From contig NZ_JADJNN010000008.1 in the NCBI RefSeq assembly GCF_016714285.1, positions 354,026 through 418,025 on the forward strand: DNA of 64,000 bases. The letters run 5' to 3'. Below, in pieces: positions 20,301 through 26,886 of the stretch. Numbering within the stretch: the stretch's first letter is position 1; every line of letters begins with the position of its first letter. The notes beneath the pieces were generated by a model, which worked only from the letters and a program-made list of their open reading frames with translations, did not search any database and was not told where the DNA came from. Origin of the DNA: Nannocystis sp. (GTDB taxonomy: Bacteria; Myxococcota_A; Polyangia; Nannocystales; Nannocystaceae). The position numbers and the translations under genes were made by a program.

Positions 20301-22179
20301 CACCGCCGGCCTCGCCTTCGGTGACCTCGAGGACCAGCCCGCGCCCGTCCTGCTCACGCCGGTCGGAGACGGCGCCCAGACTCAGGTCATCCCGGTCGCC
20401 GAGGACGCGGTGCTCGTCCGCCGCCTCGGCCGGCCGATCGCCGCGGTGACGCCCATCGACAGCGACGAGGGGCCCGTCTCCTTCGGCCTCGTCGACACCG
20501 TCCTGAGCATCACCCGCAAGATCATTGAGGAGGTCGGCGACACGGCCGAGGCCGTGGCGACGAAGGTGGTCGAGCTCGGGATGGAGACCGTGGAGAACCT
20601 CGGCAACCCGATCTCGTCGGCGATCGTCGATAGCCTCACCTTCGCGGTGAACGCCACGATCGGCGGCTTCAAGGTCGCCGCCAACTGGGTCGTCAAGACC
20701 GTCGAGGACATCGCCGTCGCCCTCGTCGACCTGTTCAAGAAGATCGGCAAGACCCTCGGCGACGTCCTCGACTACCTCGCCGAGCTGTTCGACTGGAGCG
20801 ACATCCTCGACACCGCGAATCAGATGCTCAGCGACGCCAAGGGCTCGGTCGCCACGGTCAAGGGCGGGGTCAACGTCGTCTTCGCGACGATCAGGGCGAA
20901 GATCCGCACGATCCAGAACCTCGCGCTGGTGGCCCTCGGTGGCCAGGCGCAGCTCCCCGCGAGCGCCGTCGAGGCTCGCAGCGAGGGCAAGAACACGCCG
21001 TTCCCGGAGATCCCGAGCCTGCTCGACTTCCTCCTCTCCCTGCTCCCCGACACGCCCTTCGTGCAGATGATCGAGGACGCCATGGCGATCTTCGATCCCA
21101 TCAAGGACCAGATCAGCTCCGCGATCGGCCGCCTCGCCCACATCGGCGACGGCCTCGGCGCGGTGTGGAACGACCCCAAGCTCCAGGCGTCCCTCAAGGA
21201 CCCGCGCAAGTTCCTCGACGGCGACCCCAGCGACTGGCTCAGCCTCGCGCAGATGCTGGTCCTCATCGTCGCCAACTGCACGGACCTCGCCGTCGACTTC
21301 GTCGGCGATCTCACCGTGGCGTTCATCGACTCCTTCGAGCGCCTGCTCAACCTCCACCTCCAGATCCCCGTCCTCACCGAGTTCGTCGAGAAGCACGTGC
21401 TCGGGGGCGCCAAGCTGACCGTCGGCATGCTCTTCTGCCTCGTCGCGGCGATCCCGACCACCGTGCTCTACAAGACCATCACCGGCAGCAAGGACGGCCC
21501 CGCGGCGCTGCGCAGCGGCCCCATGAGCTTCGGCGCGGACGATGCGCCCAGTGGCCCCACCTGGTGGGACATCTCGACCCGTAGCATCGACCTCGTAGCG
21601 ACCGTGTACGGGGGGCTCGTCGACATCTGGGACTCGCTCATCGACAAGGACCCTCCCATGCCCGTCCTGGTGGTGAAGTACATCGCCGACGGGATCAACA
21701 TGTTCAACGGTGGCGTGGCGATGGGCGTCGACCTCGCCGACAACGACGACTGGGAGCGCGGGGACCGGTGGAAGTTCGGCTTCGACGCGACCTCCTGGGT
21801 GCTCAGCCTGGTCAGCTTCATCGCCGCCGGCATCAACCTCTTCGCGAAGGAAGAAGCCACCAAGAAGACCGCCAACAAGGTCGGCAACATCTTCGGCGGG
21901 GTGAGCGAGGGCCTGGGGCTCATCTCCGGCATCATGGATGTCTGCTTCACGGCCAGCGACGACGAGTCCAGCGCGGGTGATGTCTGGATCTCGTCCCTCG
22001 ATCTCAGCGGGACCGTCGGCGGCAGCGTCGCCGGCTTTGCCGGCATGGTGCCGAAGGAGGCGGCCAAGGACGGCCTCTCCAAGACGATCCGCGTCGGCTG
22101 CATCATCGGCGGCAACGCGCTCAACGTCGGCTGCAAGGTGGCAGCTCTCGGCGTCGTCATCGGCCAGAAGGTGGACTGA
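17368..22179 (+). CDS. giant LamG / beta-gamma-crystallin protein with amphipathic C-terminal half
   Basis: 1603 residues from ATG 17368, preceded by a GGGAG ribosome site. There is no N-terminal signal peptide. Two LamG-like concanavalin sandwiches come first (residues about 20-190 and 210-380; WVRPD, EVRLWNR, AEVRFWSRAL), then a beta/gamma-crystallin pair (about 406-488; VTICSDRNFLGNKVVLLPG and VTVYADGNFTGKS). A third LamG follows, interrupted by a second crystallin pair (about 574-652; VTVYQHENFGGASQALGVG). From about residue 1035 the protein is long, amphipathic and helical, with hydrophobic runs (MLFCLVAAIPTTVLYKTI, WVLSLVSFIAAGINLF) reminiscent of pore-forming or toxin-translocation segments. 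Function unknown. A secreted adhesin or toxin-like role is conceivable but unproven. Confidence 0.75.
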   Translation: MGIEQSITKDHPTQREGTVLGGQVYVRLPEMAVSFARGLVIQAWVRPDAQQTAAIVWLGGEGAKIVLYLMKDALALEWIDTQGAPHAVKVQVALPVGAWSRVAVALGPGGVTFFHGATAIAVPGAALLPRETARDGNAIGAQAGGGKGFVGAIGEVRLWNRSSGLDVILDRGARDLRGDEPGLVGWWTLEGAGGVADRSPFGRHGVLVGGAFKAGASSFAVQPTLDRCLDFGAGVGVVDLVIPRLRRAFTWQALVRVRDLAREATLLDATRDNLGLRVTLAKGVLKASVADKSGTVQCSSTQAIAANTWTSVALRLGDDGALTLFVNDAIVGAVAVSKLEVRSTRLGPGLDGQMAEVRFWSRALSSAEIADTSRRRIHAWAPGLVTCWRMDDEVLLPQAAPPNSAVTICSDRNFLGNKVVLLPGRYNWNQLGIGNDALSSISVPAAYLGLQVTVYADGNFTGKSTSYTRDTPQVADNDTASSIVVEGRRGIVDASLAGSCIAYVTDAQPAARDGLTLASAPLVIPPRVAGLGSALTLPDLPAVGTGGYSVQLWVNLDAALPSCSVLTLHGAGAVTVYQHENFGGASQALGVGKHDVSSLTIGNDQVSSIKVPLGLRAELWQHGGFKGDSWKYVSDAPSVRDANDQASSIIVESLPVIEILATKIGDSFTLSLGGLVFSTYNGLDLGVSLTPRRWTHVSITHSADGLLCVYADGRLVRRLDVAPLPARTLAPVVGPFVGSIAELRLWSRALTRDEIEGNWQQREGAGAGLVGRWPFAADLSGGPSEAKGTVIWREAPGLAFKRPSAELQATIKARASFLADQTGAKQAPQLCVNLSALDARGQPLPLTKITVVSSSSVALYRNTVRPENRITDPKCFEIDTDARGVARLALQPAALSAPILKVRHDGMSEGEWALVTPDQVLHEALASLTVSEVKQGRRATATSKGGARGLCTDGAEELVAILRGMLGAAAAFSFEAESTAGLAFGDLEDQPAPVLLTPVGDGAQTQVIPVAEDAVLVRRLGRPIAAVTPIDSDEGPVSFGLVDTVLSITRKIIEEVGDTAEAVATKVVELGMETVENLGNPISSAIVDSLTFAVNATIGGFKVAANWVVKTVEDIAVALVDLFKKIGKTLGDVLDYLAELFDWSDILDTANQMLSDAKGSVATVKGGVNVVFATIRAKIRTIQNLALVALGGQAQLPASAVEARSEGKNTPFPEIPSLLDFLLSLLPDTPFVQMIEDAMAIFDPIKDQISSAIGRLAHIGDGLGAVWNDPKLQASLKDPRKFLDGDPSDWLSLAQMLVLIVANCTDLAVDFVGDLTVAFIDSFERLLNLHLQIPVLTEFVEKHVLGGAKLTVGMLFCLVAAIPTTVLYKTITGSKDGPAALRSGPMSFGADDAPSGPTWWDISTRSIDLVATVYGGLVDIWDSLIDKDPPMPVLVVKYIADGINMFNGGVAMGVDLADNDDWERGDRWKFGFDATSWVLSLVSFIAAGINLFAKEEATKKTANKVGNIFGGVSEGLGLISGIMDVCFTASDDESSAGDVWISSLDLSGTVGGSVAGFAGMVPKEAAKDGLSKTIRVGCIIGGNALNVGCKVAALGVVIGQKVD

Positions 22180-22190
22180 CCCAAGCGGCC

Positions 22191-22214
22191 GAGCGGGGCC
22201 CCAGGGCCCCGCTC
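22191..22214. terminator. GC-rich hairpin after the LamG/crystallin gene
   Basis: A perfect 11-base stem (GAGCGGGGCCC with its complement) and a 2-base loop, 12 bases after the stop at 22179. No T-run follows. It lies between convergent genes and could serve both directions. Confidence 0.6.
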
Positions 22215-22236
22215 ACTTGCCGGGCACGAAGGGCTC
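22213..22236 (-). pseudogene. leftover 3' end of a duplicated lipoprotein gene
   Basis: On the minus strand, seven codons plus stop (EPFVPGK, TGA) match the last codons of the gene at 23434 (VPFVPYK, TGA). The match continues past the stop (TGAGCGGGGC in both). The lipoprotein gene next to it stops earlier, at 22277, so this is an orphan tail left by the duplication. See the finding on the pair. Confidence 0.5.
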
Positions 22237-22276
22237 TCGACGTCGGCGCCGCCCTGTGATCCACCCGATCCGCGGC

Positions 22277-23353
22277 TCACGGCTCCAGCGCCAGCTTCGC
22301 GCAGCCGAGCCCGAACGCGTCGATCACGTCGCCGGCGCGGCCGATCTTCTTCACAGCGACCTGACCCATCGGACAGTCCTCTGCGCCGAAGATCGCCCCT
22401 CCCATCGCCGTGCCGACGACCGCGAGCTCCTCGGCGACCCCGAGGCCGACCGAGTAGTCGCCCTGCGGGGACACGTCGACCGCGATCGACGCGCAGCGCA
22501 CGACCAATTGATCGATCCACATGCTCTTGCGACCGCGGAAGCCGACCACCGCCGACGCACCTGGGCACATCGCCGTCCACGGCCCGCCGAGCTGGTTCAT
22601 CCCCTGCATCAGGAGAGGCGACTCCATCCCGTGCATCGGCACGAACTCTTGCCCGTCATCGCCGAGCTCCAGCAGCGCGCACACCCCCTGGATCGTGCCG
22701 ATCCGCCCCTGATCATCGAGGTGACCGACCAGGCCGATGAGCACCGCCGACTCGGCGCACGCTTGCGCGAAATCCGAGCCGTTCGGACCGCCCTGGATGG
22801 CCGTCTCCGTCACGTCGAGAGATAACGCCACGAGCGCCATCGGCGTCGTCTTGCACGCAAAATTGCAGGCGTCGACCTCGACGGCGTTCGCGTCGTCGCA
22901 CTGCTCTCCCGCCTGTACGACCCCGTCTCCGCACGCGGGGAGCGAGCACGCGTTGGTGCACGCGTCGTCGTCCACCTGGTTGCCGTCATCGCAGCCTTCG
23001 CCGGGATCGACGACCGCGTCGCCGCAGATCCCCGCGCCGGTCGACGACCCGTCGGCGCTGCTATCCGTCGTCGATCCGCCGCTGGTCGTGCTCGTGCTGG
23101 TCGAGCTGTCCGTGCTCGTCGTCTCGCTCATCGTGCCAGCGCTCGTCGCGCTGCTCGTCGGGCCAGCGCTGGTGGTGGCTCCGCTCGTCGTGGTCGTCGT
23201 CGTCGTCGCGTCGGTGCTGCTCGCCTTGCAGGCCGCGTCATGCTGCATCCCGAGGAAGCCGTCGTCGACGCAGGGCACCGCGCACGCGAGCGAGGGGGCC
23301 ACGAGCCCGAGAGCCAGCGAGCACCAATGTCGCCACGACAGACCTTCCAACAT
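22277..23353 (-). CDS. lipoprotein with DUF4215 repeats and a three-repeat lectin-like C-terminus
   Basis: About 358 residues starting MLEGLSWRHW at 23353. The signal ends at the lipobox APSLAC, then comes CVDDGFLGMQHDAACKAS and a long Thr/Ser linker. Two DUF4215 units follow (CGDAVVDPGEGCDDGN and CGDGVVQAGEQCDDAN). The C-terminal 180 residues hold three repeats of a Cys-containing motif (AMCPGASAVVGFRGRKSMWI with DQLVVRC; EDCPMGQVAVKKIGRAGDVI with DAFGLGC). That pattern is seen in secreted lectin-like or jacalin-like proteins of myxobacteria. The protein is probably anchored to a membrane and exposed. The first 45 residues are nearly identical to those of the next gene (23434-25788), showing a recent tandem duplication. 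Confidence 0.8.
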   Translation of the reverse strand: MLEGLSWRHWCSLALGLVAPSLACAVPCVDDGFLGMQHDAACKASSTDATTTTTTTSGATTSAGPTSSATSAGTMSETTSTDSSTSTSTTSGGSTTDSSADGSSTGAGICGDAVVDPGEGCDDGNQVDDDACTNACSLPACGDGVVQAGEQCDDANAVEVDACNFACKTTPMALVALSLDVTETAIQGGPNGSDFAQACAESAVLIGLVGHLDDQGRIGTIQGVCALLELGDDGQEFVPMHGMESPLLMQGMNQLGGPWTAMCPGASAVVGFRGRKSMWIDQLVVRCASIAVDVSPQGDYSVGLGVAEELAVVGTAMGGAIFGAEDCPMGQVAVKKIGRAGDVIDAFGLGCAKLALEP

Positions 23354-23433
23354 TGAATCACGATACCGCAATCTCACTGAAACACCTCATCAATGTGCGA
23401 TGAATCGTCCTGTGCCGGGGGGCGTCGCCCCGC

Positions 23434-25788
23434 TCACTTGTAGGGCACGAAGGGCACCGACGAGGGGAGCTCGTTGTCCCCGATCGCGTTGGTGTTGCCG
23501 AGGCCGAGCTGACCGCTGACGTTGGCGCCCCAGCAGCGCAGTTGCTCGCCCGCGAACAGCGCGCAGTGGGTGTCGGCGCCGGTGCTGCCATAGATGGCGA
23601 GCGCGGCGGCGCCGAGCTTCGCGTCGGCGGGGGGCATCTCGCCCGGACCGTCGCCGATCGTCGTCGTGTTGCCGAGGCCGAGCTGGCCGACGTTGTTCTC
23701 GCCCCAGCAACGGACCTTGCCGTCATCCAGCAGGGCGCAGCTGTGGTCGTTCCCGCAGGAGACCCGGGTGGCGAGCCCACCCAGGTTGACGCTGGAGGGC
23801 GGCATCTCGCCCGGCCCGTCGCCGATCGTCGCCGTGTTGCCGAGGCCGAGCTGTCCCTTGTTGCTGCGTCCCCAACAACGCACGGCGCCGCCGTCGAGGA
23901 CGACGCAGGTGTGGTGAACACCGGAGCTGATGTCGATCACCGTGCCACCGATGTTGACGTCGGCCGTCGGGAGCTCGCCCGGGTTGTCCCCGAGCGGGAT
24001 CGCGTTGCCATAGCCGAGCTGCCCCTGGTCGTTCTGGCCCCAGCAGCGGACCTTCCCGGCGGCCGAGCGCGCGCAGGTGAAGTTGTTGCCGAAGGCGACC
24101 TGCACGGGCACAAAGCCGACCGGGACATCCAACTTGGGCAGCTCGCCGGGCTGATCCCCGACGTTGCCCGTGTTGCCGAGGCCGAGCTGACCGTCGCTGT
24201 TGTCACCCCAGCAGCGCAGGGCGCTGTCCGTGGTGATGACGCAGAAGGTCCCGCTCGCGCCGAACAGCGCCTTCGCCGGCTTGCCGACGGCGGAGTTCGC
24301 CGGCGGCAACTCACCCATCACGTCGCCGATGACGACGACACTGTTGATCCCGAGCTCGCCCTGCGTGTTGTCGCCGGCGCAGCGGACCGCCCCGTCCGCG
24401 AGCAGGGCGCAGGTCGAACTGCTGGCGATGGCGATGTCGACGACGAGCCCGCCGAAAGTGGCGGCCGGGGTCGGTAGCTCGTTCGCGGTGTCGCCCAGGG
24501 TCAGGGTGTTGCCGATGGCGAGCTGCCCCTTGCTACCCAGGCCCCAGCAGTGCACCACGCCGCTGGGGAGGAGGGCGCAGGTGTGGCCCCCGCCGTTCGC
24601 CACGCGGAAGTCGACGAGGCAATCCGCGGGGCAGCCGTCGCCGTCGATCATGTTGCCGTCGTCGCAGGCCTCGACGCCGGCGTGCACGAAGCTGTCCCCA
24701 CATTGCGCGTCCTGGCAGGTGTTCGGGCAGGCGTCGGTCTGGACCATGTTGCCGTCGTCGCACTCCTCCACGCCCATCTGCACGAGCCCGTCGCCGCACG
24801 CCGCCGCCTTGCAGGCGAGGGTGCACGCGCCGTCGTCCTTGTTGTTCACGCCGTCGTCACAGGCCTCGCCGAGGCTCGGCTGGACGAAGCCGTCGCCGCA
24901 CGCCGGCAGGGTGCACAGGTCGGTGCAGCCGTCGTCCGGGTCGCCGTTCTGACCGTCGTCGCACGCCTCGCCGACGTCGACCTTGTTGTCGCCGCAGCTC
25001 TCGAGTACGCAGCTCGCGTCGCAGCCGTCGCCGTTCTGCACGTTGCCGTCGTCGCAGCCCTCGCCCGGGCCCAGCGCCCCGTCGCCGCACACCTGCAGGC
25101 TGCAGTCGAGCTTGCAGGCCTTGTCGTCGCCGTTGTCCGCCCCGTCGTCGCAGGTCTCGCCGAGGCTCGCCTGGGTGAAGCCGTCGCCGCAGATCGGGAG
25201 CGTGCAGAGGTCGGTGCAGCCGTCGTCCTGATCGCCGTCTTGGCCGTCGTCGCAGGCCTCGCCGCCGTCTTGCTTGTTGTCACCGCAGCTCTCGAGCACG
25301 CAGCTCGCGTCGCAGCCGTCGCCGTCCTGCACGTTGCCGTCGTCGCAGCCCTCGCCCGGGCCCAGCGCCCCGTCGCCGCACACCTGAAGGCTGCAGTCGA
25401 GCTTGCAGCCCTTGTCGTCGCCGTTGCCCGCCCCGTCGTCGCATTGCTCCCCGGGCTCGACGACGCCGTCGCCGCAGACGCCCCCGCCGGTGGTCGAGGT
25501 GGTGCCCGCGCTGGTCTCCGTCGACGCGTCGTTCGTGGTCGTGTCGTTGGTGGTCGTGGCTCCGCTGGTGGTCGTGGCTCCGCTGGTGGTGGTGGCTCCG
25601 CTGGTGGTGGTGGCTCCGCTGGTGGTGGCTAAGCCAGTCGTCGCGTCGGTGGTGCTCGCCTTGCAGGCTGCGTCATGCTGCATTCCGAGGAAGCCGTCGT
25701 CGACGCAGGGCACCGCGCATCCCAGCGAGGGGGCCAAGGCGCCGAGGGCCAGCGCATACCAATGTCGCCGCGACATCCGACCCAACAT
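23434..25788 (-). CDS. lipoprotein with nine DUF4215 repeats and a seven-bladed RCC1 propeller
   Basis: About 784 residues. MLGRMSRRHW at 25788 is preferred over upstream ATGs because it aligns with the start of the paralogue at 23353. Lipobox APSLGC, then a Thr-rich linker with four repeats of TTTSGA. Nine DUF4215 units follow, such as CGDGALGPGEGCDDGN and CGDNKVDVGEACDDG. The C-terminal 400 residues are seven RCC1/BNR-like blades of the type HTCVVLDGGAVRCWGRSNKG, each ending GQLGLGN. RCC1 propellers typically bind partner proteins. Here it would be on the cell surface or in the periplasm. The gene begins 26 bases after the stop of the exported protein at 25815, so it is probably read from the same minus-strand transcript. 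Confidence 0.85.
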   Translation of the reverse strand: MLGRMSRRHWYALALGALAPSLGCAVPCVDDGFLGMQHDAACKASTTDATTGLATTSGATTTSGATTTSGATTTSGATTTNDTTTNDASTETSAGTTSTTGGGVCGDGVVEPGEQCDDGAGNGDDKGCKLDCSLQVCGDGALGPGEGCDDGNVQDGDGCDASCVLESCGDNKQDGGEACDDGQDGDQDDGCTDLCTLPICGDGFTQASLGETCDDGADNGDDKACKLDCSLQVCGDGALGPGEGCDDGNVQNGDGCDASCVLESCGDNKVDVGEACDDGQNGDPDDGCTDLCTLPACGDGFVQPSLGEACDDGVNNKDDGACTLACKAAACGDGLVQMGVEECDDGNMVQTDACPNTCQDAQCGDSFVHAGVEACDDGNMIDGDGCPADCLVDFRVANGGGHTCALLPSGVVHCWGLGSKGQLAIGNTLTLGDTANELPTPAATFGGLVVDIAIASSSTCALLADGAVRCAGDNTQGELGINSVVVIGDVMGELPPANSAVGKPAKALFGASGTFCVITTDSALRCWGDNSDGQLGLGNTGNVGDQPGELPKLDVPVGFVPVQVAFGNNFTCARSAAGKVRCWGQNDQGQLGYGNAIPLGDNPGELPTADVNIGGTVIDISSGVHHTCVVLDGGAVRCWGRSNKGQLGLGNTATIGDGPGEMPPSSVNLGGLATRVSCGNDHSCALLDDGKVRCWGENNVGQLGLGNTTTIGDGPGEMPPADAKLGAAALAIYGSTGADTHCALFAGEQLRCWGANVSGQLGLGNTNAIGDNELPSSVPFVPYK
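24835..25416 (-). repeat. two 291-base tandem blocks of three DUF4215 units
   Basis: Within the RCC1 lipoprotein, units 2-4 and 5-7 of the DUF4215 array are near-identical at DNA level with a period of 291 bases (for example, the CTGCAGTCGAGC segment near 25100 and again near 25391). This is a recent internal duplication. It could expand or contract by recombination. Confidence 0.8.
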
Positions 25789-25814
25789 ACAATCGCGATC
25801 CATAAATCCTGTAA

Positions 25815-26699
25815 TCATCGGACTTCTCCTCCCGGTCCGCCGATGCGCTGGATCTGATAGCTCCAGAGATCGCCGGCGGCGGCGGGCTCGGCACCGCCGC
25901 CGACGGTGCGCAGGAGCACGGCGTCGGCGGCGCGTGGCAGGGCCCGCAGGCGCGCGGCGAGGCGCTCGGGCGCGGAGAGCGTGTCCTCGGCGTTGCTGAC
26001 ATAGACGACCGAGAAGCGCAGATTGCGGGCGCTGGCGGCGGCGGCGATCGAGGGCATGGAGGTGTCGCCCACGAGGTCGCCGAGCACCAGGTGGATCTCA
26101 CCATATCGCCAGCGATCGCGGACGAATGTGTACAGCGCCGGGTCGCCGAGCCAGGTGCTCGCGCGGCCATCGTGCTGGCGTGCGGCGACGCGGCCCAGGT
26201 GCTGCGCGAGCATGGGCCAGACGTCGGCGAGCGAGGCGGGGGGTCGGTCGGTCGGATCGAGGAGGCCGCCCAGCAGCGCCTCCGGGCTCGCGGCCGCGAC
26301 GATCCGGCGGCCGAGCTCGCGGTGCAGATCGAGGATCTTGTGATCGTGATCGATGATATAGGCGCGCTCGGCCCGGCTGACGGCGAGGAGCGTGTAGTTC
26401 TGGTCGGCGCCGACGCCGAGGTAGGCGCCGCCGCGATCGGCGATCGCCGCGGCGAACAGGTCGTGGCGGGCCTCGTTGCTGATGAGATAGTGGGCCCTGG
26501 CCTCCGGGACAGGCTCGTCGAGCGGCTCGAGCAGCCACTGCGCCTGCGACGCCTGGGACGCCTGCGACCGGGCGTCGGCGAGGGCCTCGCCCGCGAGCAG
26601 CGCCGCGAGCAGCAGCGCCCCGCGGGCCAGCGAAGGCCCGACGAGGTCGCTGACAATGTCCCGTCGATCAACCACCGAGCGCCTTGCGTCCGGCTTCAC
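25815..26699 (-). CDS. LIC_10091-like exported protein
   Basis: 294 residues. An N-terminal signal segment (LARGALLLAALLAGEALA) is followed by the conserved blocks HYLISNEARHDLF, AYLGVGADQNYTLLA, AYIIDHDHKILDLHRE and VVYVSNAEDTLSAPERL. These match what I recall of the LIC_10091 family, which is found in Leptospira and myxobacteria and has no proven activity. The ATG at 26699 overlaps the end of the upstream gene. GTG codons at 26675 and 26672 are alternatives. In this locus it follows the caspase-like protease directly, the place taken by the gasdermin-like candidate in the other island. A functional link is inference. Confidence 0.6.
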   Translation of the reverse strand: MKPDARRSVVDRRDIVSDLVGPSLARGALLLAALLAGEALADARSQASQASQAQWLLEPLDEPVPEARAHYLISNEARHDLFAAAIADRGGAYLGVGADQNYTLLAVSRAERAYIIDHDHKILDLHRELGRRIVAAASPEALLGGLLDPTDRPPASLADVWPMLAQHLGRVAARQHDGRASTWLGDPALYTFVRDRWRYGEIHLVLGDLVGDTSMPSIAAAASARNLRFSVVYVSNAEDTLSAPERLAARLRALPRAADAVLLRTVGGGAEPAAAGDLWSYQIQRIGGPGGEVR

Positions 26700-26886
26700 G
26701 GTACATATCGAGCCAGTAAAATATCTCCTCGAGCGGGAGGCCGAATCGCATGGAGATCGATCGCGGGGCCTCGTCGCCGCGGATCATCGCCAGCACCGCG
26801 CGCTCGCGCAGGGCGATCTCTGGGTTCTCGAGGGTGCGCGGGCGGACCATCGCCCCGAGCGGCGCGGCGCCAGGGTGCCGGGGCAT
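26668..26886 (-). pseudogene. out-of-frame helix-turn-helix tail of the caspase-like protease
   Basis: The frame offset by one base from the protease gene encodes IALRERAVLAMIRGDEAPRS, then SISMRFGLPLEEIFYWLDMY and REAGRKALGG, stopping at 26668. This matches the C-terminal helix-turn-helix of the paralogue at 8693-10585 (VGLSRDALTQLVARYREIGR). It was therefore once, or still is, the end of the protease. A single-base shift near 26868-26878 rejoins them. It could also be translated alone from the ATG at 26886 (72 residues). Confidence 0.65.
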
